Below, piece by piece: positions 34,198-46,845 of a stretch of 64,000 nt of DNA. The position numbers were made by a program, and so were the translations under genes. The stretch's first letter is position 1, and each line of letters opens with the position of its first letter. The DNA comes from Puccinia triticina (Eukaryota > Basidiomycota > Pucciniomycetes > Pucciniales > Pucciniaceae): positions 9,061,501-9,125,500 of the forward strand of contig NC_070558.1 in assembly GCF_026914185.1 (NCBI RefSeq), in the 5' to 3' direction. The notes below the pieces were generated by a model. It worked only from the letters and a program-made list of their open reading frames with translations. It ran no database searches and had not been told where the DNA came from.

Positions 34198-34907
34198 ATG
34201 ATCACGAGCAAGAAAGCTTTATTTTACATGGCTCTGTACACGCTAGGGGCCAGTCAACTGTTACTGTCTGCTCCTACGGAAAGCTTGAGTAAGATATTTG
34301 CTGATATCTCTCGCTATATCGATCTTCTCTCATTCAATACTCTGACTGGCTTGGCCATGCCTCGCATTTCGGTGCGTCCCTATAGACGATGCCCAATCCG
34401 TCCGTCGTGAGCATTTCGCCGACGGCCTTCTCAAGGCTCAGATGGGGGAGAACGGCGAAGGTAAACAATGTCATGTCCTATGTTCCCTTGCGAAAACTTA
34501 CCAACTAACTGTTTGGATGTCGAGCAGCTAGTCGTGCCATCGCAGGACCGGCGAGGCGCCCAAAATCGGGACCCGTGGAGCCGGAGGGCCGTGCCGGTGG
34601 CCCGCAGAAAGCACTTCTTCGGGCCCCCCAGACTAACGACAGAGGATTGACCGACATGGAAAAGATAGGTTTACGAATGCAGCGATTCCTGAAGACCGTC
34701 CATAACAGAATAACGAGGCAGGGAGGCCTTACGCGGCAAGACAAAGAGGACTGGGCAAGGCTCGCGGTCGGCTATCGCCAGTGGATGGCCCAGACACATC
34801 CGTCCGGGCTGGTGGCCCCTGAGGTCGATGAAGCCGTGCTGCAGACATTCATCAGGGCGATGACCGACCTGTCTAAGATGCCACTTCAACCTGAAGAAGC
34901 CTCGTGA
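34198..34907 (+). CDS. Small secreted protein, candidate effector, 181 aa
   Basis: Exons 34198-34288, 34386-34460 and 34528-34907 (introns GTAAGA..ATAG and GTAAAC..GCAG) total 546 nt and give 181 residues. The first 25 or so residues form a clear signal peptide: a KK pair, then a hydrophobic run (ALFYMALYTLG..LLL) and a small-residue region (SAP) before a polar mature chain. The mature protein is hydrophilic and Arg/Gly/Pro-rich in the middle (about residues 50-95), then helical with several tryptophans. It has no cysteine and no transmembrane segment. Rust effectors are often such small, lineage-specific secreted proteins with few introns, close to transposons; this one starts only 220 bp from the end of the 17 kb transposon. 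Secretion is read from the sequence; effector function is inference. Confidence 0.65.
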
Positions 34908-36244
34908 CTCAGCCGGTCGCCTCCCGCGAGATTCTTGTGTTGGTTCAACAACTTCACTCTTGCCTCGACAGAAAGCAGGATAAGATCAACAAAAGGCATC
35001 CACTCTTGACCAACTATCCAGCACTCACTCAAAACCATGGCCCAGTTCTTGCTTCTCTTCTCACCAGAATCTCGCTGGCTTTCGTCTATTGTGGTTCCAC
35101 TTAAGCTTGAACAACTCCAGATTTTCATTGTGCTAAATTTATGGCTTTGGGGCATACACCCCTGTGAAAGTTTTGTTTTCTGTCCAGCACACAGCTCCAA
35201 GCCTGTGCTGTCACCCCCCTCTATCATACAAGCCACGGAATGCTGTGAGGATTTTTCACTCAGCCCCAAAAGGAGCAAAAACCTGGACTTCAATGTCAGT
35301 AATGCTGAAAGGATACGGGCCAGGGATTGGTATTGCCCAGGTATTAGATTTTGATACAGGCCAATACATTGGATTGGTGTTAAATCTGAAGAACAATACA
35401 ATCTGCATGTATTGGTCATCTATTGGATTGCCAATACAACATGGTGGAGGACTTCCCGTTGATCTGGAAAGTCAGATCTGAGCCACCAGATATCAAATTT
35501 TGCAGGGAAATCTGGGTCCCCGAAGATCCCCAAAGTGATCCAGAGTTCCAGATTCCAGATTCCCCTGCAAAATCTAAAATTCCAGATCTGTTCAAAAGTG
35601 ACGGGAAGTCCTCCGGTATTGGGAAAATGTTGGATTTAGTCCAGATTTCCCAGAAAGTGGCATTTTTTGTGAATACAACATGTGTCACTGTCTCTAGCAT
35701 ATAACAAAAAAAAAGACATACATTACAAAAAGGACATGAAAACAGAAGAAAAATTATATATAGTCCATGTTGTTTGGCTACTAGAATGCCTGTATGGTTG
35801 GGGGCTTGGTTCAGAAGGAGGGATGAATTTCAATCAAAGTGGAGGCTTTGAAGTTTGAGGGCACATTTTGGGGTTTTCTTGCCTGGCGCAAGAGACAAAT
35901 CCAGAGTTGCATAGTGGAGTGCAGCATTCTGATTGATCAAGGCATTGGTAAGGAAAACTTTGTTGTCTACTTACCAATGTGGTCTGCTTGAGATCAAGCC
36001 ATTGAGCCTCTACCCTCTGATAAATCAGAACCTCAAGAGAAAGACTTCAATCTGGCTTTGTTTTTTGCTTCAGTCTACCATCATGACACCTTGTACACCA
36101 TAGAGATATTCATTTGGTACCCACAGCAGGTACCTCTTGCGCCCACCACACACCCACCCAGTGGTGCCAGGTGTGGTACTACCTGATTTGGCCAGAAAGC
36201 GGTGCAGTACCCGGGTACTGCTTGGTACCCTGGCTCAGAATGAC
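34908..36244. other. Intergenic region containing a MITE-like copy
   Basis: No gene supported. Apart from the MITE-like copy at 35446-35614, the stretch 35303-35440 has several CCAATAC/GTATTGG motifs, also seen more weakly near 41400. Confidence 0.4.
35446..35614. repeat. MITE-like foldback, copy 1 (169 bp)
   Basis: Ends are inverted copies of GGAGGACTTCCCGT, and internal arms (TTTTGCAGGGAAATCTGG and its complement) also match. Flanked by GGT on both sides. Related to 41542-41675. Confidence 0.65.
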
Positions 36245-36246
36245 TA

Positions 36247-37237
36247 CAGTGCGGGACACCACTTTTGTGCTAGCCCCCTGGGGGTGTCCCAAATGTTGGG
36301 CTCGAGAAATTCACAAAAATCCCCCAATACCCTGGGGGTTGTGGGGAGGGTTAGGAGGGTGACCAGTGTAAAAATCACGAGTCCAAGTGCAAGATTTCTT
36401 TCCCCACCCTCCAAGATGGCGCCTACATATGACAACAGAACAAAGAGCTCAGATCAAAAGACAAAGAAAAGAGTCCTTACTTCAAAGAAAATCCTCCTCA
36501 AGCCAACCAAAAAAGCCGCTGAAACCCTTCTTGCAGCCTTGAAAACCGCCTGTTGTCCTTATTGCTGACAAAGACAACCCTATTTTAATTGAAAGCAAGA
36601 ATGATCAGGATAATTGTGGTCTATTCAAAACTCCTCTCTTAGAAAAATATCAAGAAGAAGAAATTGCTATGGCTGAAGAGATTCAACAGATGCTTAATTG
36701 GTGTCGCAATGGCAAAACCTCCAACGAAAATGATGAAGTTGACAAAGCTACCAGGAAGATCTTGTGGCCAATCTTGTACTCAAAGGATAAAGAAGAGCAA
36801 GCACAGAAGAAAAGGCAAATTCTCAAAAGTGGAAATTCAATGTACAAGATGCCAGTTCCTAGCTCCAACCCAAACTCAAAGAAACTTGTTCTTTTCCTAT
36901 GAATACAAGGCCTTGTTTTTGTACAGCAATGCTCCAAAACCCACTATAAGTGCATAATATACACTTAATACATAGTCTATATGCATAATGCACCTCCATA
37001 GTGCCATACTATGGCCTGTAAGTCCATGTGTCCCAAATCCAAACCACCCAAAAAGTGAAACTTTTTTCTGAGCAGTGCCACAGAGCTGGCAAGATATTTA
37101 TAGAATCCCCTAGCTCTGTAGAGCTCGAAAATGTCACTTTGGTGTATTTTACATGATATATGTAAACCCTGATAGGTCTCAAAAAATAAAAACATTTTTG
37201 CGGGCGCGGGCTAGCACAAAAGTGACGTCCCGCACTG
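36247..37237. mobile_element. Non-autonomous Tc1/mariner-type element, 991 bp
   Basis: Inverted ends CAGTGCGGGAC followed by ACTTTTGTGCTAGCCC match over about 31 bp and are flanked by TA (36245-36246 and 37238-37239). No transposase motif inside. It carries a broken basic reading frame (see 36416-36902). Confidence 0.85.
36416..36902 (+). pseudogene. Lysine-rich reading-frame remnant inside the 991 bp element
   Basis: From ATG at 36416 a Lys-rich frame runs about 45 codons, then shifts by one base near 36547 into a second frame (PVVLIADKDNP, later MAEEIQQMLNW) that is open to 36902. Joined, they would give a hydrophilic, helical protein of about 160 residues. No family recognised. It may be a captured or decayed gene of the parent element; chance open frames are a weaker explanation given the protein-like composition. 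Confidence 0.4.
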
Positions 37238-37670
37238 TATCTCTAGTACACCAGCAGAAGTTACTGGCAAGATTGTAGCTTTACCTAAACATCCTGTGTT
37301 TGAGAAAACACCTGCCATATCAAGCCCTGATGTCATGGACCACACACTCCTGGTTTGAAAGGCTGGAGATCCGAGCTCCTTCCCCATCCTGCAATCTACC
37401 ATATTGGATCCAAAACCCTCATACTATCTCTTCCTCTCCACAAATCAGACCTGAAAAATGTCTGGAATTCCTTCCTTTTCTTAAACCTCAAAGGAGCCTG
37501 GAGCATTGACTCAACAGAACAGCATGCATACCTTTGTCTGGCCAACCACAAGGATATCCTTACAGAGGCAGCCTTTTACATAAAAAAAATCAAAGATAAC
37601 AATATCAGTACATACATAAATATGCGAGTGTTGGAAACATCAGACTGGTTGGATACAAGTCAACATTTAT
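37238..37670. other. Short intergenic gap between two DNA transposons
   Basis: No gene or repeat supported. Confidence 0.4.
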
Positions 37671-37954
37671 TAGTGGGATTCAAAGTAAAATCCCGCGTGC
37701 ATGCAAGTCAATTTGCATACTGGCATGTCCCCCGCCAAACTTCAAACTTACCTTGAGCACCCCGCTCTGAGCGGTCTTGCAGAACTTTCCAGCTCATAGC
37801 CTCATACCCATACACCCACAACATTTCGCACTTTCCACCACCCCACACAACCCATCCAACCCTCCAACCTTCTCCGACCATGCCACGTCACACAGAGCGA
37901 GCTTCAACAATCAATTGATTAACCCGCCTCATCCAAAGCCAAGTCCGGGGAGCC

Positions 37955-39252
37955 ATGATTGAATCTGCCTTGAACAATGAATCCGACTCAAGCGAGAACA
38001 GCGACTTGGAGGATGCTGTCGTCGCGCTCATCATGATCAAGAAACACCGCTACCTCGCTCCTCGCATACGATTGGGCCGTGCTCCAGACAACACCGAATA
38101 CCTCTTCAGCCTTGACAAAACACGGTTCAAACAGGAATTCAGGATGTCTCAGCCGTATTTCTTTCGTCTTCTCTCCAAAATCGAAGGCCACCCAATATTC
38201 CAAAACAACTCGAACGTCCCTCAACGCCCTGTCCGCGAGCAACTGATGGTCACATTGAAGCGGATGGGACTGTATGGCAATGGAGCCTCGGTCGGCATGT
38301 TAGCTCGGTTTTTCCGAATATCCGAGGGGGCAGTTATCTTATACTGCTCAAGGACAATAGAGGCCATCCTATCTCTTGAAAGGTTAGTGCTTCTTTTCCT
38401 ATGGGTTCCAATTGTCTGGTAGATTGATTCTGGTTGGTTTGTCCTTTATTTTTGTAGAACTTATGTCCAATGGCCAGATGCCCAAGCACGTCAAGCACTG
38501 GCCTCGCGAATCTCCAGCTTCACGGGATTCCAAAACAGTGTTGGCTTCATCGACGGCACGCTATTTCCTCTATACGACAAGCCAACCATCAATCCTCAAG
38601 ACTATTACTCTCGTAAGGGCTATTACGGGCTGGGGGCCTTAATAGTTTGTGATGAAGAAAAACGAATCACGTACTACATGAAGGGATGGCCTGGTAAGTC
38701 TCTTCATTCCTTTGTTTTGATTTGTTGTCTTAAATTCTTCCTGATGACTCGTTCACCTGCTCAGGATGTTGCCACGATACCCGCCTCTGGGAGAACACTG
38801 AGCTCAAGCTCAAGGAGAGCGAGCTTTTCACCCCAGGGCAGTACCTGGTGGCCGATTCAGGTTTTCCGGCCGAATCAAATGTAGTACCAGCATTCAAACG
38901 CCCGCCCCATGGGGCCCTGTCTTGACCCCAAAAGCGATTCAACCGCCATCTCAGCTCCGTTCGAGTTTGTAACGAACATTGCATCGGAATCCTCAAAGGA
39001 CGATTCCAAAGCTTGCGAGGACTTCGGAAAGACCTCAGCTCAGCCGGGACAATGGAAAAGATCACACATTGGATATCAGCATGTGTGATCCTCCATAACT
39101 TCCTCCTTCAAGATGATTCCCCTGACTTTTACCAGGGTGAAGTGGACGACATTGATTCAAACAATGACGGAGCCCGACAGGACCGTAGCATCATTGGTAG
39201 CCAAATGCGAGATTGCGTCTTTGCTGAGTTAATTGAATACTTAGACTCTTGA
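37955..39252 (+). pseudogene. PIF/Harbinger transposase (DDE_Tnp_4, HARBI1-like) with one TGA
   Basis: Exons 37955-38382, 38458-38693 and 38765-39252 (introns GTTAGT..GTAG and GTAAGT..TCAG) join to 384 codons. The N-terminal 140 residues resemble the helix-turn-helix region (FRMSQPYFFRLL; VTLKRMGLYGNGASVGMLARFF). The DDE residues are in GFIDGTLFPLYD, VADSGFP and NEHCIGILKGRF, followed by the usual ACVILHNFL. One TGA at 38923-38925 interrupts GALS/PQKRFNRH; CGA preceded by T is the likely ancestor. The family excises and inserts elements at TWA sites with help of a Myb/MADF partner. Only this stop prevents a full-length product. Confidence 0.88.
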
Positions 39253-39467
39253 CGCTTTCCTTGTTCTTGTCCATCCACTCTTTCATTTCTCCGTTTTTGT
39301 ATTTTATATTGGTCTTCGGAGTCTGTGTCTATTGGTCTTCAGAGTCTGTGTCTTGTGTCAAAAAATAAAATACAAAAATATGTTCAAAACACACGAATAC
39401 CCAAACAAAGCCCAGAACCCCAAACTTCTACAAATTTGGAGCGAGAGCTTAAGAGCAAAAAACCCAG

Positions 39468-39615
39468 ATCCATGTTTCACAATTGGTTCCGGGCTCTCAG
39501 CGATTTTTTGTGCACTCGCTCGCAGGAACTCAGTTCAAAGATATTTTCATTGACCATGTTTCACTATTGGTTCCGGGCTCTCAGCAATTTTCTGTGCACT
39601 CGCTCGCAGGAACAT
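39468..39615 (+). repeat. Two tandem 66 bp copies between the convergent Harbinger genes
   Basis: CATGTTTCAC.ATTGGTTCCG followed by GGCTCTCAGC.ATTTT.TGTG and CACTCGCTCGCAGGAAC appears at about 39472 and 39557, 85 bp apart. Confidence 0.75.
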
Positions 39616-39780
39616 AAGAGGAAAAAGAGCAAGTGAAAATTGGCCATTGCAGAAGAAAGAGATTGGAAAATGTACATTGGCTTCAGTCCTTTACAACGAT
39701 GAAAGTATAGTAGATGAAAGTGGAGAAGAGGGTGTTTACAGATGAGGTCGGCGAGTGAAGATAGAAAGAAATATGTACAA

Positions 39781-40892
39781 CTAAGAAGAGTCATTGGATT
39801 CATCATCAGATCCCTCACCTCCGTCATCCATTTCGGCTAATTGGGGGAACTCGATTATTGCCTTAGCCTCAATCTCTTCAAATGATAACCCATGCTCTCT
39901 TAATTCTTTCATGTATGCAATCTTGATCTTGCTGGCCTCAGCGCGGGCCCTAGTGATGTCGGCCTGTCGCTTGGAGACAATGGATCGCATGTAAAGCTCT
40001 TCGGTATTGTTCCGTTTGTGTCTAGAGGACCGGGTAGAGGATTGGGTGGTAGGACGATTCACATGTGATTTGCGTTTGATTTGCTTGGTCTTCTGGGCCA
40101 ACACAGCAGGGGTTGAGGTGGAGATTTGTGGAGCAGGAGTTGAGGCGGAGAGTCGGGGTGCAGGCATCAAGGCGGAGACCTCAGGAAGATTGGACTCGTC
40201 ACTAGCTAGACTGGCAGAGTCATCGGTGTTACGTGTGGGCTCCGTAGGCGGAGGGTCATTGTTGGGCTCGGGAGAGTCCTGTCTACCTGGTTGGTCACCA
40301 CTGACCGAGGATCGAACATGCAATGGTTCGGTGACCGATCTAGATCCCATGATGGGATCAAGAAAACTCCAATAGCGACATAGAGTGTTGATACAATCTA
40401 TTTTGGAGAGTCATCAGACAACCTTGCAGTTCAGTTAGATTGCAGCTTGTGTGGAAAGAAGACATACCTTCGACTGTGCGAACACCATTGATTTCATCAT
40501 TCTCCATGATCCCCTCGCCAGTGTTCTTCAAAAAGTCCCGAGCAGTGTTGTACGAAGATTGGAGGTCTGAAATCTTCTGACGGACTCCTGTAAAAGATAA
40601 CAGACATCAGACACTGGAAATCAGTAATAAATGAAAAGTGAGAGCATCTACCTTTTGTGTCTCTGTGAGTGATACCCCTGAGGTTCATCAATTGGACAAT
40701 CTCCAAGCATAGCCGGGTCTTTGTCCGTCCCCTTTCTCCGTTGCCTCGCCAGCGCTTGTAGTTGGTACCTGTTGCAAGCCATTCAAGAACAATCTCAATG
40801 CTTGACTCGCCTCCGTTAACTCCATCGCGATCCCATGGAATCAAGGGCTTCTTGGTCTTTGGTCGAGTTGATAGAGGGATTTGGGGTGACAT
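39781..40892 (-). CDS. Harbinger partner protein, Myb/SANT-like, 325 aa
   Basis: Exons 40892-40652, 40587-40468 and 40397-39781 (introns GTAGAT..ACAG and GTATGT..ATAG) total 978 nt with no break. The N-terminal 130 residues form a trihelix/Myb-SANT-like unit (IEIVLEWLATGTNYKRWRG; then GVRQKISDLQSSY). The middle is Ser/Thr/Pro-rich and the C-terminus is a charged coiled helix with an acidic end. Such proteins accompany fungal and plant PIF/Harbinger transposases and bring them to the nucleus and the TIRs. It converges on the transposase and lies within the TIRs. Intact, unlike its partner. Confidence 0.82.
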
Positions 40893-41127
40893 CGTTGAAG
40901 GCGAGAGTGTACAAGAAATTCCAAGAAGAGCTTTGTAGATGTGATGGTGTGTTGCAGATGTTTAGGTGAGGATGGGGCTGAGGAGCATTCGAAGAGAGGG
41001 AGGTCGATGGCTGTCTTTTATGAGTTTTCTTGGGATCGGGGGCTGGTGACTGTGGCGAGGGGTGATCTTGAGTGGTGACTGAGGTTTGAGATGAGCGCTG
41101 AAGGGGCAGGACAGCCGACTTGCGTGG

Positions 41128-41170
41128 CAAGGCAAGTCGGCGTTCAACTCAAATGTTGAACGTCGACTTG
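41128..41170. repeat. Hairpin near the right end of the Harbinger element
   Basis: GGCAAGTCGGCGTTCAAC and its near-perfect complement are separated by 6 bp. Subterminal hairpin; possibly a transposase-binding site. Confidence 0.7.
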
Positions 41171-41255
41171 CCAGTTTGGCATGCAAGTCTCCCCGCCAAA
41201 TTGGGGTATGCAAAGTGACCTGCATGCACGCGCGGGTCAACTTTGAAACCCCCTA

Positions 41256-42480
41256 TTATCCTAAATGTTTGCTTGCAGGAAGCAGAAATGTGACCAGGTG
41301 CAACTTTCCAGCCCCTGTCCAGGTTCCAACTACAAGCTGCTTTTTAAAATCTTCAACACCCCGGGTGGAAGTCCGATTGACTTGAAAGATAATTGTCCGG
41401 GATTTGGTATCCTGTTTATACAGTTATTGATTGGATACCCATCAAAGCTATGCAAAAACACAAAACAAAGGAATTTGAACACATTTGTATGAGAGAGTTT
41501 TTGTGGATTTTGTGCTAAATTAATCATTTGAATTGAAAATAGTGGTGGACTTCTTGTTTTGATCTGGGAAGCTTGCAGAAGTGACCTAGAGCCCAAAAAT
41601 CTGAATTTCCCTGCAAAAATCTTGTGTGTAAACCAAAACCTGTGGGGGTCCCAGATTGCACAGGAAGTTCTCCAGTCTTCAACAGCCTCTAATAGGATCC
41701 GTTGAAGCCCCTGGCATTGCTTGGTGGTCAGTGGTGCCTATCAAATCATAAATTTGACTCTTTTGGAGACCTTAAGTTAAAATCACAATAGTTTTCAATT
41801 AACTGGAAGCATTGAGGTGTACTATTGCAAGTTTGAGTGTAGACCCATCTTTTTTTTTAAAAAAAAAAGCTGGGGGACATTTTGTCAAACTTTCAGTCTT
41901 TTGCAGAAAAAGTTTGTTCCATGAGCGCCCCAATAGCACTCTTCACGTAAGCTAAACATCAGCAAGATTGAAATAAAGTTTATCCCATTGTGCCAGCCAA
42001 TTTGGCTGGGAAAGTATGCTGATGTATATCTCTCACCATGGTCATAGATTTCTTATGTGAACAGATCTTTAGGAATACGCAGGTGACACTGGACATCACG
42101 CCAGAAATGGTCTCCAAATGGACCCGGTACCCCACAATCCTCTCTGGGTTTCCTTCTTAAGACTCAAAAACACCTTGGCCTTGAATCAACGGAGTGTCAC
42201 ATCAGTGATCTGTTGTATGAGCTTTCTTTTTCTGATTTCTTGAATGGCGAACTCCTTATTTGGTGTGCTTTTGGTCGCAAGAAGTGCGGTTTCTGCTCTC
42301 GTTCCATTCCAACAAACATGCAATGCCGCCTAATTCACAAGAGGGATATCAGCAAGAGGCGGAGAAGGGTTTTAACGTTGTGTACATCTGATATTGATTG
42401 ATATCAAGGTTGTCATTATGGTCAAGTTTGTAGTAGAAAATCAAACAGGCCGAAGACGATAACCTATCCTTTTAAGAAAA
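41256..42480. other. Intergenic region, one MITE-like copy, no supported gene
   Basis: Contains the MITE-like copy at 41542-41675 and a T9A10 palindromic tract near 41851-41870. A basic frame at 42213-42401 is too short and isolated to call. Confidence 0.4.
41542..41675. repeat. MITE-like foldback, copy 2 (about 134 bp)
   Basis: Inverted ends GTGGTGGACTTCTTGT / CTGGAGAACTTCCTGT. Shares the GGACTTC end and TTTCCCTGCAAAA core with the copy at 35446. Confidence 0.5.
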
Positions 42481-44644
<2,164 letters not shown>

Positions 44645-45357
44645 TTCTTGTCTTCCAACGATGTATAGTGGGAAGTTGGGTGTATTATGCCGAGTGAAGT
44701 TTTGGAGGTAAGCCCTCGCGGGGGGCGCCTCTCGGGGGCGCGGGGCCGTCCAGAAAGTCATATTGAATAAACCTTGCTGGACTTTATGCAAAACACATCG
44801 ATCGGTCTTGGCCAGTTTACCACACGGGGTTGCCTGTTGACCATCTCACGAGCTTAACTAAGCCTCTCGTGGTGAGCGAGAGTGCGGGCAGGTCTGGGCG
44901 GCAGCCCAGTCTCACCAGAGAGGCTTATGCACAAGCACGCAAATCCCGCGTGAGCGTGGCGTGATATAGAGGCCGTTTTTAAGGTATTCTCTTGTGGCTT
45001 CTACACTACTCATCACAAGTTCTTGTTGTTTTGTTTTTCTGGCTGTTTGCCATGCTCGTGATTTTTCCGTTTTTTTTTGTTGATGTATTTCCGTTCCTTC
45101 ATTTTTGAAAACGGATATCAAGAAATTCAAAATAAATCATTCCAATTAATTAAGCGGTCACATTATAATGAAGAACATCATGTAATATCGATTACTAACC
45201 ATAATTAACAAAACAGTAATTACATAGAGAGCAACTAAATGAACATTAACAACAGTGAAATAAAGAGCCCAATTCGGTACATGAGCATGTTGATCGAGGC
45301 AAGTCCAAGTTGATCAAAATCAACAGAAGACCCCCACGAATATCAGTCAAGATCACA

Positions 45358-46845
45358 ATGTCCGACACCCAGATGAACAAAGCCCCCTTGCCTCCTCAAC
45401 AAGATGATCGATCGGATCCGCTTGACCCATTGCCCCTGAACAGGACGACCGAAGATCCCTTGCCTTTTGAGGAAATATTGGAAGTCAACACAGAAAAATC
45501 ATCGTCGGGAGGAGCCGGGCGAGTGCTCAAGAACAAAGCAGGCCAGCTTACCTTGAATACAAAAATTATTGAGATGGCTCATGACAAAACGATCGAAATG
45601 TTGAAGAATCGGTCGGCAGCAGTATACGGTCCCCAGCCGCCAAAGCAAGTCCAACTGGACTCCGTTATCGATTTAATTCACCGTCGTGATACTTTTGTCC
45701 TCGCCGGGACAGGAGTTGGGAAGACACGGATCGCTGAGATGTATTGGGATCTATTTCCCAAGTATAAAAAGCCAATCGTCTTGGCATTGAACCCTCTGGA
45801 CTCTCTCGGTGATAATCAGGTATGCACTGTTGTCAAATCAATACAAGAAGTCAGACTAAACTCTGCTACATATGTAGGTACAGGAGAAAAAGAATTTAAA
45901 TATATCAGCGATCAATCTGACAAAGATGAACTTGAACGAGACCGTTGAAAAAGATATACTGAAGGGGGTTTATTCTTTTATCTACCTGGTAAGCCAATGG
46001 ATTGGCTAGCGTTGGAAAGAATATTTGAGCTGACAGTTTGGCAGAGCCCCGAGGTGTTGTTGAACAATGCCATTTTCAGTAGGATTTTTTACAACGAAAC
46101 GTTCCAGGATCGAGTTTCGTTGGTGGTGGTAGATGAAGCACACATGATCTATGTATGGGGCTTGGTGGCCAGCGGAAAATCTAAGAAGCTTTTTTCGCAT
46201 GGGCGGCATCAGGATTGGGCGGTTTTTCGGCCATCGTATGGAGACATTGCGGCCCGGCTTCTAGGAATTAATGCGCCGTTACTCCTTCTATCAGCCACCT
46301 GCCGGCCACAAGCAATCAAAGGAATACTCAAGAGCCTGAAGATAACAGAAGAATCTATGTCTTACCGGCGCGCAGAACTCAGTCGACCAGAAATCCGCAT
46401 CATCCGGGTGCCAATGAAGTGTTCGCTGAAGTCATGCGACGACCTCCTACAACTATATGGCCCGCGTTCCTGCATCCCCGACAACGAGATAATACCTACA
46501 TTGATCTACTCAAACACTCGTAATCTTACAATGCAGGCTTCCAAGGTCGTCCACGAGGCCAGGCGGATTCCGGGTGGCCACGGAGATGCTAACAGTACCT
46601 TTGCCCGGAGGTTCCACGCATGTTCGGGTGACGTGAGCAAGGAGGAGACCACCACGAAGTTTGCGGCTGGGGAATTTCCGGTGATCTCATGTACGATGGC
46701 CCTGGGCCTCGGTCAGAATTGGAAACGGGTCCGTTCCGTAGTTCACGTTGGACGAGGTGATCCCGCATCCATTTGCCAGATGATTGGCCGCTGTGGGAGA
46801 GGTGGTTCCAATGGATTAGCTATCTTATTTGTTGAAAAAAATCGC
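45358..46845 (+). pseudogene. RecQ-like DEAH helicase, 3'-truncated
   Basis: Start at 45358 (an in-frame ATG also exists at 45310). Introns 45820-45877 and about 45989-46043 are removed to join DNQ to VQEKKN and IYL to SPEV. Helicase motifs are in order: motif I AGTGVGKT, motif II VVVDEAHMIYVWG, motif III LLSATCRP, and motif VI QMIGRCGRGG. Family members go on for several hundred residues after LFVE; here the frame leaves the helicase at about 46840 and runs into the complement of the DUF6589 gene to a stop at 46933. Superfamily 2 RecQ-type helicases of this kind are multicopy in rusts. The ATPase core looks intact, but the C-terminal zinc and accessory region is missing. Confidence 0.75.

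Larger units (their letters stand above)
37671..41255 (+). mobile_element. PIF/Harbinger transposon with transposase and DNA-binding partner, 3.6 kb
   Basis: Inverted terminal repeats: left 37671-37735 and right about 41185-41255 share TAG.GGG.TTCAAAGT, then CGCGTGCATGCA, GTCA.TTTGCATA and a CGCC block. Both ends are flanked by TTAT (37667-37670, 41256-41259), compatible with the TTA-type target preference of the superfamily. Inside are two convergent genes, the usual Harbinger pair. Only one stop codon damages it. Confidence 0.82.

Noticed and set aside
42213..42401. 62-codon Cys/Arg-rich frame upstream of the RVB2 end
   Set aside because: No start context, no splice-linked exons and no recognised family; kept as intergenic.
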